Position numbers and translations under genes: made by a program. The notes under the pieces were generated by a model. That model made no database searches, was not told where the DNA came from, and worked only from the letters and a program-made list of their open reading frames with translations. From a virus, in IMG/VR virus record IMGVR_UViG_3300042893_000474, positions 29,700 to 93,699 of that record: DNA of 64,000 nucleotides; one strand, written 5' to 3'. Below are positions 37,237-45,090 of this stretch, piece by piece. Each line of letters opens with the position of its first letter. Position 1 is the stretch's first letter.

Positions 37237-37503
37237 TTAGGAAAAGCACTCAAGCATTTGTGCCTTAGAGAGAATAGTCAACTGATCGTGATCTTTGATG
37301 AAGTTTTTCAAAGTTTCTACATCAGAAGGATCTAATTCCAAAGATTCACCAGCATGTAGTTTCAATGCCCATGCCATGTATTTCAAAGCATCTCCTTTAC
37401 TTGAAGAAACAAGCATTTGAGCTACGATTTTACCAAGGTTAGAACCTTCAATTTCTTTACCGTCTAAATCTGTAACGGCTTTGTTTAAATCAATTTTTTT
37501 CAT
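37237..37503 (-). CDS. Small conserved phage protein near the adhesin genes
   Basis: 88 residues beginning MKKIDLNKAVTDLDGKEIEG, then a helical part KIVAQMLVSSSKGDALKYMAWAL and LELDPSDVETLKNFI. The layout (short DLDGK beta start, GxxLxxxxA helix, ..L..sD...lk..I) resembles a small family often found in phage tail or late regions, but I have no function for it. It is the last - strand gene before the convergent terminator. Its leader reads AAAAACCAACCTATATG in mRNA sense. Confidence 0.55.
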   Translation of the reverse strand: MKKIDLNKAVTDLDGKEIEGSNLGKIVAQMLVSSSKGDALKYMAWALKLHAGESLELDPSDVETLKNFIKDHDQLTILSKAQMLECFS

Positions 37504-37525
37504 ATAGGTTGGTTTTTAATTTTAA

Positions 37526-37837
37526 TTATTCTGCTGACTCTTCTTCGCTCAACTCAACAAATCCAAGTTTACTTAATGCCCAGTTAAGTACATAGGAATC
37601 ATCATTTCCCCAAGATGCATACTCTTCTGAAGTCATAAATAAGTTTCCATCAAGAATACTTTCTCCTGGAATTTCAGTCTGAACTTCATCAATTGCATAA
37701 GGAGCTCCTTTTTTAACTTCCCAATAGAAAGTAGGACTAGCTTCACTAGATTTTTTAATATCTAAATTCAAACATTTAATTGCAAAGTATTTGCCTGTGC
37801 CTTTACTTGGAACAATTACATCTTCAATTTTTATCAT
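37526..37837 (-). CDS. Small conserved fibre-associated phage protein
   Basis: 103 residues with YWEVKKGAP, ILDGNLFMTSEEYASWGNDD and VLNWALSKLGF. The segment DGNL.M..EEY..WG.DD..V..W has the style of small proteins found beside tail fibre genes in phages of several hosts. The role is unknown, possibly fibre assembly. A promoter lies directly upstream with a predicted start about 1-3 bases from the ATG, so the mRNA may be nearly leaderless. Confidence 0.6.
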   Translation of the reverse strand: MIKIEDVIVPSKGTGKYFAIKCLNLDIKKSSEASPTFYWEVKKGAPYAIDEVQTEIPGESILDGNLFMTSEEYASWGNDDSYVLNWALSKLGFVELSEEESAE

Positions 37838-37841
37838 AGTA

Positions 37842-37872
37842 CAAATATAATGTTTAAAGTGAAAAAGTCAAC
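37842..37872 (-). promoter_or_regulatory. Promoter for the 103-aa gene, near-leaderless
   Basis: On the - strand: GTTG (complement of 37869-37872), a 19-base spacer, and TATATTTG (complement of 37842-37849). The geometry matches P1-P3. The TATATTTG box ends 4 bases before the ATG at 37837, so little or no 5' leader is expected. Its -33 element abuts the stop codon of the upstream fibre gene. Confidence 0.65.
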
Positions 37873-38403
37873 TTACATAACATTCACAATAAGTCCATTT
37901 TGTATATCTAAAGTTTGTTGTCCTGGAGGATTTGTAGGTACTGTAAACATTCCCGTAAAACCACTTACACCCGAACCATTTGCTGCGGCAGTAATTCTAC
38001 CCTTACTGTCAATAGTTATATCTGCATTTGTATATGCCCCAGGGGTAACAGAAGTGTTTGCTAAAGTAACTGTAATTGCAGTAGACCCTGAACCAGTAGC
38101 ATCTCCTGATAGAGTAATAGTTTGGTTGCCACTAACGGGAGTGAAGCCTAGAGCAGTAGTGACATCACTACCACTCAAGGTTACTGCTCCGACTCTAGTG
38201 TTAAAACTAGTTACCAAATTGGCTGTACTGAGCCCCAAAGTAACATCACCCGTTCCCGAATCAACGCCTGTACTACTAATAGTCAAAGGCGAATTTACAA
38301 ATATTCTAGTGGCCAATGCTTGACCTGTAGTAACGGTGTTGATGTCTACTCTACGTATAGAGCCGTCTTCTATTAATGTAGTTGGTATCTGAGTCCTAGC
38401 CAT
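37873..38403 (-). CDS. Short modular fibre/adhesin protein
   Basis: 176 residues. The start ARTQIPTTLIEDGSIRRVD is followed by beta modules rich in Thr, Ser, Gly and Val. It contains SGNQTITLSGDATGSG, then TAITVTLA ... DSKGRITAA, a module also present in the 564-aa protein upstream (SGDASGSG, DAKGRVTSG). Such modules are typical of Bacteroidetes phage fibres and adhesins. The 2-base gap to the upstream gene indicates co-transcription. A fibre tip or accessory adhesin is likely. Confidence 0.6.
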   Translation of the reverse strand: MARTQIPTTLIEDGSIRRVDINTVTTGQALATRIFVNSPLTISSTGVDSGTGDVTLGLSTANLVTSFNTRVGAVTLSGSDVTTALGFTPVSGNQTITLSGDATGSGSTAITVTLANTSVTPGAYTNADITIDSKGRITAAANGSGVSGFTGMFTVPTNPPGQQTLDIQNGLIVNVM

Positions 38404-38405
38404 GA

Positions 38406-40100
38406 TTATTTCAAGTAATTAATTCTAATTTTATCTGTAGGTGTAGGCACGAACAAGAAGGTAATTGTCAAAGGAGATAAAGTACCTACAGTATAGTCAT
38501 TACCTACTCCTGGTTCCATCAATACACCATTTAAGTATACTCGCTCAGAACCTGAAATAGCGTTACCTGTGGAAGTGAATGTTGTAGCCACCCCGTTAGG
38601 AGCAGGACTTGGAGTTTCTCTTACTACAAAGTTAGAATTATTCATAGTTCCTGATGGCAAATCACCTGTTGACAAAGTAGTACCAGAAGTCACACGACCT
38701 TTTGCGTCAGTTGTTACTTTGGTGTAAGTTCCAGCAGTTCCTACAGAAGCAAGAGTCACGGTGATTGCTGTTGTTCCACTACCACTTGCATCACCACTCA
38801 ATGTAATTGATTGGTTACCTGTGATATAAGTAGAAGTATCCAAAGACCAAGTGTTAGCGGCAGTCTTTTTCAAGAATCCTGAAGTACCCGCCAAAGCGGC
38901 AATTGCGTCTAAGTCAGCATCCCAAGCCTGTACGTTTGTACCGATAACAACTCCCAAAGTAGTACGACCTGCAGCAGCATCAGCATCGTCAATCAAAGAA
39001 CGACCAAAAGTAGTCAAAGCAGACATTGCAAAAGTATCTACACCTGTAGCATAAATCAACTGATTAGCGGCTGTGGTCAAACCAGCAAGAGCGGTCAAAG
39101 TGGCATCTAATCCTTGCTTATTGTTCAACTGAGTTTGGATAGCAGAAGTTACGCCTGATACATAACTAAGTTCAGCAGAAGTCACAGTAGATACGGCAAC
39201 TTTACCAGAACCATCTGATACCAAAGCACGAGATGCGGTCAAGTTAGAAGTAACTATTGTAGAAGCACCTCCCGTGATAGCTGCTTGAGCACGAGCATTA
39301 GTAAAGAATAAGTTAGTAGAACCTTCTACTAAGTTATCAGTAGTTCCAGCAACCGCAGAAGTAACCCTACCATAAGCATCTACAGTAACTCTGTTGTATG
39401 TTCCTGCAGTAACTCCTGAAGTTGCTAAGTCAATGTTATCAGCGTTAACAACAATACGAGAAGAAGATACTGTTCCTACGTCAAAGGTAAGACCTGTCTT
39501 AGTAAGACCGTTACCTGCTTGGAAGTCAGCAGCTCCTGCAAATTGGTTAAATACAATTGCTGTTGAACCGATTGTTATAGGACCAGGAGTACTTTGAGTC
39601 CAACCAGTAGCTTGTAAGGTAGTTCCTGAAGTTACGAAGTAGAAAGCGTTTATTAATTCAGAACCTGCATCAGAATCTGTTGAACGTGCCCACGCACCTG
39701 CCGAAACATCGTATACACCATTTTGAGTAGTTGTAGTTTGGTTCTTTACAAGTACACGATCACCAGCAATCAAAGCAACACCATCAATGGTTTGTGTACC
39801 ACTCAATGTAATGTTGGCAGTTGTTGCAGCTCGTACAGCAGTCTTAACGCTCAAACCCTGAGCAACTGAGTCTACATATGCTTTGGTAGCAGCATCTGTT
39901 GTGTTAGTTGGAGTACCTAAACCTGTTGCTTTAAATCCTCCAAAGGATTGGTCAGCTGTAAAGGCTACTGAGCCATCTTTTTTAGTGAAGTTCGCACCAT
40001 CAGCCAACTTCGAACTGGCGATGGCAGCAGCGGCATCGATATCCGCATTCACAATCGTGAGGGCATCGAGTTGGGATTTTTTAATTTTAGTTATTGGCAT
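38406..40100 (-). CDS. Modular tail fibre / adhesin
   Basis: 564 residues. The N-terminus (MPITKIKKSQLDALTIVNAD) is followed by KATGLGTPTNTTDAATKAYVD, a common phage fibre word, then several Gly/Thr/Ala beta modules. Copies of the TAGTYxxVTxDAxGRVTS module occur at about residues 230-255 and 465-490. The C-terminus ends in RVYLNGVLMEPG ... DYTV ... TPTDKIRINYL, a module shared with the 1096-aa protein. The gene lies 5 bases after that gene and 2 bases before the 176-aa gene. Together the three look like a receptor-binding set. Base composition is richer in G and C than the surrounding genes, as is common for adhesins. Confidence 0.7.
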   Translation of the reverse strand: MPITKIKKSQLDALTIVNADIDAAAAIASSKLADGANFTKKDGSVAFTADQSFGGFKATGLGTPTNTTDAATKAYVDSVAQGLSVKTAVRAATTANITLSGTQTIDGVALIAGDRVLVKNQTTTTQNGVYDVSAGAWARSTDSDAGSELINAFYFVTSGTTLQATGWTQSTPGPITIGSTAIVFNQFAGAADFQAGNGLTKTGLTFDVGTVSSSRIVVNADNIDLATSGVTAGTYNRVTVDAYGRVTSAVAGTTDNLVEGSTNLFFTNARAQAAITGGASTIVTSNLTASRALVSDGSGKVAVSTVTSAELSYVSGVTSAIQTQLNNKQGLDATLTALAGLTTAANQLIYATGVDTFAMSALTTFGRSLIDDADAAAGRTTLGVVIGTNVQAWDADLDAIAALAGTSGFLKKTAANTWSLDTSTYITGNQSITLSGDASGSGTTAITVTLASVGTAGTYTKVTTDAKGRVTSGTTLSTGDLPSGTMNNSNFVVRETPSPAPNGVATTFTSTGNAISGSERVYLNGVLMEPGVGNDYTVGTLSPLTITFLFVPTPTDKIRINYLK

Positions 40101-40105
40101 GATGT

Positions 40106-43100
40106 TTAGATTTGATATTCGATTATGATAAGGTCAGTTGGGGCTGGTGGGTTTGTGAAAGTTATTTGGTTGGTTCCTGTTTCAATATAGTCGTATCCTG
40201 CACCACGAGTTAATCTCTGACCATTCAAGAAAACTCTAGTTGTAGTTACGATAAAGGTTGCGCTAGTTGTAAAGAGGACGTTAGCCCCATTCTTTGTTCC
40301 TGTTATATTGTAATCGTAATCTATTACAAACTGAGCACCTATAGGAGCAGTCGCATAGGTCATCAATCCTGTAGAAGAGTTATAATAGACTACGTTGGCA
40401 GTAGATACGTTGGCTAGGGTTGCAGTAAATGCTCCTTGTACTCTTGCAGTACCATTTACATCTAGTTTATACCCAGCATCAGTAGTGGTTCCGACAAGGA
40501 CGTTGCCTCCATTAAATACTATATTACCGCTCGTTGTTTCTATTGCTCTATGCGCAACGACACCTACAAGAGATACAACTGCTGGGTTATAGTATATTCC
40601 TCTAACTGTTACATTTGTTGCTGTGCCTGTTACGCTTATAGTGGGTACTATATGAATAGAATTTAATTGTATAGTATCAAATTGCTCTTGTGCAAAAAAT
40701 GGTTCTATTCTAAAAGCAGATGCTATTCCACTATTAGCTGCTCTTCTGTGCCTACCCTTAAAGAACCAAGCACCATCGTCACCATTTGCATTCGGGGCCG
40801 CTTCTCCGTCAAATGTATAAAACCTAGCTCCTCCATTGGGCATAAGTTGTATTAATCTACTTGTTGGAGCGGTTACTCTTCTAATAGCTACCCCTGAAGT
40901 AGAGGTTATTAAATCAAAAAGCGCACTACCGTCATCTAAAACACTAAATATATTAGCAGGTGTTGAATTTTGAACTAATAAGGCAGTTGTTGCTGATGTT
41001 GCTCCAGCTCCCTTTACTCTTGTACTACCATTTACATCTAGTTTGTATCCTGCGTCTGTGAAAGTACCTCCATTTTGTATTAATACATTTCCTGTAGAGT
41101 TAAATATTCTAAATTTTTGAATATCTGATAGACCATAGATGCCAAAGTCTCCACTAAAAGCCTGAATACTTGAATGTCCATATCTGTTAAACCATGTTTG
41201 TACGCTTCCAGTAATAATTACAAAAGGAGATCCTGCTGGTGCTTTAACACGCATAGCACCATCGCCAGTAATTGCAATTCCTGCTTGAGACCCATTGCTA
41301 TGTTGAAGTACAAAGTTTGAGTTTGATGCTGTTGTATCATATGGAGCATCGTAAATAGATAATATTCTACCATAAGCTCTAACAGCAATGTTATTCACCC
41401 CCGTAAACGCACCATTAGTAAAGGTAGGATTGATGTCTAGTCCTACTAATACGTCATTGTTTGCTGCTGCTACTAAAGTATTGTTAAAGTATACTCCTCT
41501 TGCAATAAGTGAGGCCGCAGTGATTGATGTGCTTGTCGTTAGGCTAGCTCCAGACAGTGCAGCTCCTTTACCGATTGCCAATTCACCGCTTCCTGCGAAG
41601 ATTGCTATATCAGTTCCTGCAATGTTAACTTTTACTTGCGATGTAGAATTTGTTACTCCATCGTTGTATTGGTTAAATATTGAAATCCTTGACCCTCCAC
41701 CGCCATAAGTTGCAGCTAACCCAAGAAATCCTCCTGAAGTTGTTTGTGTTAAAAGCAATGTTCCAGAACCGTTTCCACTAGCTCCTGTTAGCACATTGTA
41801 TCCTTGCAACCTCATCTGAGCAGCGGTGCTGTCTGTAAATGTTGATTGAGAATTTACTGTAAGCTTAGAAAATACAGAACTTCCAGCTACAATTGCATAG
41901 TTTTGAATTCCACTTCCTGTCCCCGAAAACCCTGCCTCGTTAACTAACAGCGTAGCAATGGTTGTCCCACTAAAAGTACCGTTTATGTTAGACGAAAAAG
42001 TATTTGCATAAGTAGTACCTGTTCCTGTTACCGCTACTGTTCCCGTTATGTTTAATGCCTTAGCTATAGTTGCCGTATCACTTACCCTCGCAGTCCCATT
42101 AACATCTAACTTATATCCTGCATCGCTAGTAGTGTTTATTCCTACGTTGCCAGTACCACTAAAAATACTTAGCGCTGTCAGTGCTATAGCGGTTCCTGTA
42201 TCATTTAGTTTTTGGATGGCAAAAATATTATTTAAACCTCCTGTACCTATATTTCCAAATCTCCAATATTGATTACCTGCGTTTGCTGCTCTTGCTATTA
42301 CATTAAACCACGCCTCTTGATATCCTTCTGCTGTAAAGTAAGCACCTGCTGCACTTGTTGCAGATAAATTTCCTTTTATTGTAATAAATGATCTACCAGA
42401 CGAATCATTTTCTACTTTTAATGATGTATTATTTGCACCATTTACCACAAACATATTACCTACTGCACTTGTAGTAGTTGTAATAAGTCCTGTGTTTATC
42501 GCATTGGTGGTGGTGTTCCCTGCTGTGGTTACTTGTGCTAGGGTAGGTACTGAGACCAGAGGCGTACCTCCAAAGATGGTAGATATGCTTTTGTTCTTCC
42601 AAAGAGCACTTGAAGTTTCGTAAACCACAAGATCGTTATTAGCTGGAGAACTTAAGAGAACTCCGTGCAACTCATCAAACTCATATCCGTTTTGAATATG
42701 AAGAACTATCCTACCTTGCGTAGGGTGAGAACGAGCAATGAAACCGATAAATACTGCGTGATTGGGTTCGGCAGGAACTGTACTTGTTATTCCTCCAGCC
42801 GTAGTAGCAGACAACCAAACAGCATCTCCAGCCGTAAAAGCCGAAGTATCTAAATCATGAAGGGTTCCGTTTGTTGCTACGTATCCATCAGAGTTATTCG
42901 CAATATTTGCTTCAACTATACCTATGGTCTTTGAAGAAGTAGCCTCAGTATGTGCTTGGGCTCTTACAGCATTAGGTCTGTTTCCTGTTGCTCCACTTAA
43001 ATAAACAATTGTACCTTTAGTTAGAGTAGAACCAGTAGAGTTCCTTACTATAATTTCAGTTCTTTCTGCTGAGTCCACAACTCCGTCATTATCTACGTCA

Positions 43101-43396
43101 TAGGTAGCTTTGTACATATCTCCACCACCACCTCCACCACTAACAGCTTTCCAAGTACCATCGTCAGCTAAATAAAGATTACCTGCTCCTGTAGATCCTG
43201 TTCCTAATCTATTTGGGTCAATAATACCTGTAGTAATGTAAGCAGCGTCAAATAATCTTAATGCGGGTGGCCCAGGATTTACTGGGTCGGTAGCAAGTAC
43301 ATACTTCGGTGGGAACTGCGGACTAGTGTAGCCTTGCTGTGCAGATGCTTGTATGAAGGTTAATAACTCCTGAGGAGTCAGAGGATTATTAGACAT
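40106..43396 (-). CDS. Large modular tail fibre / adhesin with repeated DAGYKLDVNG modules
   Basis: 1096 residues. The N-terminus (SNNPLTPQELLTFIQ) precedes a GGGGGDMYKATYDVD region. The repeated word DAGYKLDVNG(T/S)xRV occurs at about residues 423, 778 and 971. This word is frequent in Bacteroidetes phage fibres and surface proteins. Gly/Ser/Thr-rich beta segments lie between the repeats. The C-terminus RVFLNGQRLTRG ... DYIE ... TDLIIIEYQI matches the C-terminus of the neighbouring 564-aa protein. A weak TATATTTG promoter box lies at 43422-43429 and a terminator for the upstream gene just beyond it. No peptidase-type chaperone domain was recognised. A receptor-binding role is inferred. Confidence 0.7.
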   Translation of the reverse strand: MSNNPLTPQELLTFIQASAQQGYTSPQFPPKYVLATDPVNPGPPALRLFDAAYITTGIIDPNRLGTGSTGAGNLYLADDGTWKAVSGGGGGGDMYKATYDVDNDGVVDSAERTEIIVRNSTGSTLTKGTIVYLSGATGNRPNAVRAQAHTEATSSKTIGIVEANIANNSDGYVATNGTLHDLDTSAFTAGDAVWLSATTAGGITSTVPAEPNHAVFIGFIARSHPTQGRIVLHIQNGYEFDELHGVLLSSPANNDLVVYETSSALWKNKSISTIFGGTPLVSVPTLAQVTTAGNTTTNAINTGLITTTTSAVGNMFVVNGANNTSLKVENDSSGRSFITIKGNLSATSAAGAYFTAEGYQEAWFNVIARAANAGNQYWRFGNIGTGGLNNIFAIQKLNDTGTAIALTALSIFSGTGNVGINTTSDAGYKLDVNGTARVSDTATIAKALNITGTVAVTGTGTTYANTFSSNINGTFSGTTIATLLVNEAGFSGTGSGIQNYAIVAGSSVFSKLTVNSQSTFTDSTAAQMRLQGYNVLTGASGNGSGTLLLTQTTSGGFLGLAATYGGGGSRISIFNQYNDGVTNSTSQVKVNIAGTDIAIFAGSGELAIGKGAALSGASLTTSTSITAASLIARGVYFNNTLVAAANNDVLVGLDINPTFTNGAFTGVNNIAVRAYGRILSIYDAPYDTTASNSNFVLQHSNGSQAGIAITGDGAMRVKAPAGSPFVIITGSVQTWFNRYGHSSIQAFSGDFGIYGLSDIQKFRIFNSTGNVLIQNGGTFTDAGYKLDVNGSTRVKGAGATSATTALLVQNSTPANIFSVLDDGSALFDLITSTSGVAIRRVTAPTSRLIQLMPNGGARFYTFDGEAAPNANGDDGAWFFKGRHRRAANSGIASAFRIEPFFAQEQFDTIQLNSIHIVPTISVTGTATNVTVRGIYYNPAVVSLVGVVAHRAIETTSGNIVFNGGNVLVGTTTDAGYKLDVNGTARVQGAFTATLANVSTANVVYYNSSTGLMTYATAPIGAQFVIDYDYNITGTKNGANVLFTTSATFIVTTTRVFLNGQRLTRGAGYDYIETGTNQITFTNPPAPTDLIIIEYQI
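40449..40484 (-). repeat. DAGYKLDVNG module repeat, third copy
   Basis: Related DNA copies of this segment occur at about 41027-41062 and 42091-42126, all encoding DAGYKLDVNG followed by (T/S)xRV. They mark module boundaries in the 1096-aa adhesin. Confidence 0.6.
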
Positions 43397-43421
43397 ATAT
43401 GGACTACTATATAGTAATATA

Positions 43422-43429
43422 CAAATATA
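43422..43429 (-). promoter_or_regulatory. Possible promoter box for the large adhesin
   Basis: TATATTTG on the - strand, about 25 bases before the ATG at 43396. A clear TTG is missing at the 19-base distance (CTTT instead), so this is weaker than P1-P3. Confidence 0.4.
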
Positions 43430-43450
43430 AGCTAATATAGAAAAAAATAA

Positions 43451-43470
43451 AGGGGGATATAAATCCCCCT
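43451..43470 (-). terminator. Rho-independent terminator
   Basis: AGGGGGAT, loop ATAA, ATCCCCCT form a perfect 8-bp stem. On the - strand it is followed by TTATTTTTTTC. It ends the transcript of the 113-aa gene and separates it from the adhesin operon. Confidence 0.85.
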
Positions 43471-43508
43471 CTACTTAACTAAACTTATGGAAATGTTTAC
43501 ATATTCCC

Positions 43509-43850
43509 TTACTCTGAGATAACAGACAGACCTTCTGGTCCTCCTGTTAGGTGTAAGAAAGCATCAATCTCTCTTGGGTCTTTGATAACTACTACAATTG
43601 GCTCACTTGTTGTTTCAAATTTAGTAATCTTTACTGGCTCTTTTTGTTTAGTAGTAGGATTAATTTTATATTGATAATCGGTGGGATTTAATTTATCCGC
43701 ATTCCTATTTAATATAATTGCTAATCCTTCTTTCTCTGGATATGTCATTACAACTGAATCCAAGTCAAAAGAGTACCCGTTTTTACGAGTTGTTTGTGTA
43801 CCTTGCTCTGAAGATACAGTTTCGATGTCGGTATAATAAAATAGTTTCAT
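43509..43850 (-). CDS. Hypothetical protein (113 aa)
   Basis: 113 residues, mixed alpha/beta (MKLFYYTDIETVSSEQG ... FDLDSVVMTYPEKEGLAIIL). The C-terminal part reads IVVVIKDPREIDAFLHLTGG. There is no signal, membrane segment or known motif. It lies 16 bases downstream of the GroES-like gene and is followed by a strong terminator, so the two form a short operon. I do not recognise the family. Confidence 0.55.
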   Translation of the reverse strand: MKLFYYTDIETVSSEQGTQTTRKNGYSFDLDSVVMTYPEKEGLAIILNRNADKLNPTDYQYKINPTTKQKEPVKITKFETTSEPIVVVIKDPREIDAFLHLTGGPEGLSVISE

Positions 43851-43866
43851 ATCTTAAGTTAATAAC

Positions 43867-44151
43867 TTACCAGATGAATACAACATCCATCTCACGGATT
43901 AAGAATTTTTTACTTTCTTCTACGTCAACAAGATCAGCATGCATAATTGTGCTAGGAGTAATATAAACTTTGTCTCCTACTTTAATATCTGTTACAGCAT
44001 CACCGACAGCAAATACGTCTAAAGCTGTCATTTCTTCCAATTGTTTAATTAGAAGGTCTTTTTGGGCTTCTTCACTCAAGTGAAGTCCTAAGTCTTTACG
44101 AGGGGGGCAATTTAGCAATACCCTTGAACCTCTTAGTTTGATTATACTCAT
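43867..44151 (-). CDS. GroES-like co-chaperonin
   Basis: 94 residues, the usual length for GroES (about 95). It starts with IKLRGSRVLLNCPPRKD, matching the GroES opening (..P..DRVLV..). Later it has VFAVGDAVTDIKVGDKVYI, the 'vG.....vkvGD.V.' core, and ends with KKFLIREMDVVFIW, matching the typical (..)LIREMDI.. ending. Co-chaperonins cap GroEL; phage versions such as T4 gp31 help fold the capsid protein. No GroEL gene was seen in the window, so host GroEL is the expected partner. It lies at the divergent junction with the + strand gene at 44246. Confidence 0.75.
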   Translation of the reverse strand: MSIIKLRGSRVLLNCPPRKDLGLHLSEEAQKDLLIKQLEEMTALDVFAVGDAVTDIKVGDKVYITPSTIMHADLVDVEESKKFLIREMDVVFIW

Positions 44152-44194
44152 GTGGGTTTTATATTAGTTTTTTAATTTTAGGTTGATTTCTTAA

Positions 44195-44226
44195 TTTGCA
44201 AAGTTATAAGAAATATCTTATTTTTG
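44195..44226 (+). promoter_or_regulatory. Promoter for the lone + strand gene
   Basis: TTTG at 44195-44198, a 20-base spacer, and TATTTTTG at 44219-44226 fit the Bacteroidetes consensus. It lies 19 bases before the ATG at 44246. Confidence 0.6.
44199..44206 (-). promoter_or_regulatory. Possible divergent promoter box for the GroES-like gene
   Basis: TAACTTTG on the - strand (complement of CAAAGTTA), about 48 bases before the GroES ATG. No clear TTG lies at the expected -33 distance, so it is tentative. It overlaps the spacer of the + strand promoter, which would make the two mutually exclusive. Confidence 0.35.
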
Positions 44227-44245
44227 AATATAGAAAATTAATTTT

Positions 44246-44566
44246 ATGACAACAGAAACAAACCAACCAGAAGCACAGGAAAGTACAGTCTATTGGAAAC
44301 CTGATGAACAGATTACTATCAAAGGAACTGAACTTGCATCATTGTTGCATTTAGTAGATTTACAGACAGTTTCTATCTCTCAAGTACCTTTGAGTACACT
44401 TATGGAAATGTTCTCTACTGCAAATGCTGCCAAAAATGATATTATGGCTAGACTTGCTGCTGAGGGTAAACTAAGCAATAGTCCTATAGAATCTGTAGAA
44501 CCTGTAGAAACTATCGAACCAGTAACTTTGCAGAGTTTAGACGAAATCTCAGATGAGATTTTGTAA
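44246..44566 (+). CDS. Lone forward-strand hypothetical protein
   Basis: 106 residues, acidic, with WKPDEQITIKGTELASLLHL, a helical middle (LSTLMEMFSTANAAKNDIMARLAAEG) and a Glu/Val/Pro C-terminus (VEPVETIEPVTLQ). It is the only + strand gene among about 40 - strand genes on this side. It has its own TTTG-N20-TATTTTTG promoter and is closed by a perfect hairpin shared with the convergent neighbour. I do not recognise a family. Its start is an ATG behind an AT-rich leader with no Shine-Dalgarno. Confidence 0.6.
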   Translation: MTTETNQPEAQESTVYWKPDEQITIKGTELASLLHLVDLQTVSISQVPLSTLMEMFSTANAAKNDIMARLAAEGKLSNSPIESVEPVETIEPVTLQSLDEISDEIL

Positions 44567-44593
44567 TTAAAAGTAACTTTAGTGGTTAATAAA

Positions 44594-44618
44594 AAAGGAG
44601 GACTATATGTCCTCCTTT
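44594..44618. terminator. Bidirectional terminator hairpin
   Basis: AAAGGAGGAC, loop TATAT, GTCCTCCTTT form a perfect 10-bp stem between two convergent genes. On the - strand it is followed by TTTATTAACC after a T-run; on the + strand only TATTGTTTC follows. The stop codon of the - strand gene lies within the hairpin. Confidence 0.8.
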
Positions 44619-45079
44619 ATTGTTTCTAGATAGTGATAAAATCTGTAGATTTCCTGAGTTATATCTATTTGAAGTTTAGTAAAGTCAGCTTCAGGGTCAG
44701 CAATATTTAAAAATGACTTGGATAATTCATCTACACGACTATGTTTAAAGCTAAACAAGTCTCTGCGATAAACGTCATGTACTTTAAATACATACATCCT
44801 CATTGTATTATCAGGAGTAACTACATCATAGAAGTCGTAGAAAGATGTAAAGTCTGCAAGTTTAAACTGGAATTCATCAAAGTCTTTGTTATCCTTTAAA
44901 TGAAACAGAAAGAACAAGCAGTCTCTATACTTTTTGCTATGCCCGTAATCATCCAAGTAAACATTAACTAACCCATAAATTCTGAGTGTAGCTAATGCAT
45001 CCTTGTTGAAAATCATACAGGTTAAAAATCTAGCAGTATTAGTAGGAGGATTCACTAATACAAAATTAACAGAACTCAT
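44603..45079 (-). CDS. Hypothetical protein (158 aa)
   Basis: 158 residues, rich in Phe, Tyr and Asp (YRDCLFFLFHLKDNKDFDEFQF ... FYDFYDVVTPDN), with a C-terminal helix. No signal peptide, membrane segment or catalytic motif is evident. It lies 11 bases after the exonuclease gene and so is probably cotranscribed with it. Its stop codon is inside the terminator hairpin. I do not recognise a family. Confidence 0.55.
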   Translation of the reverse strand: MSSVNFVLVNPPTNTARFLTCMIFNKDALATLRIYGLVNVYLDDYGHSKKYRDCLFFLFHLKDNKDFDEFQFKLADFTSFYDFYDVVTPDNTMRMYVFKVHDVYRRDLFSFKHSRVDELSKSFLNIADPEADFTKLQIDITQEIYRFYHYLETIKEDI

Positions 45080-45090
45080 AGGTTTACCAA

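Noticed and set aside
37204-37290. Inverted repeat GATCAGTTG / CAACTGATC around the 3' end of the 88-aa gene
   Set aside because: The arms are about 65 bases apart and one lies in coding sequence; 9-bp matches at this distance are expected by chance.
39883-40128. Forward frames opposite the fibre genes at 37.8-43 kb
   Set aside because: They mirror the Val/Thr/Ala-rich codons of the - strand fibres and have no promoter or independent motif.
40449-42126. Repeated segments in the 1096-aa gene considered as a CRISPR array or other array
   Set aside because: The repeats are far apart, imperfect and in frame in a fibre gene; they are protein modules.
37873-43396. Diversity-generating retroelement acting on the fibre genes
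   Set aside because: No reverse transcriptase gene or template/variable repeat pair was seen in the window.
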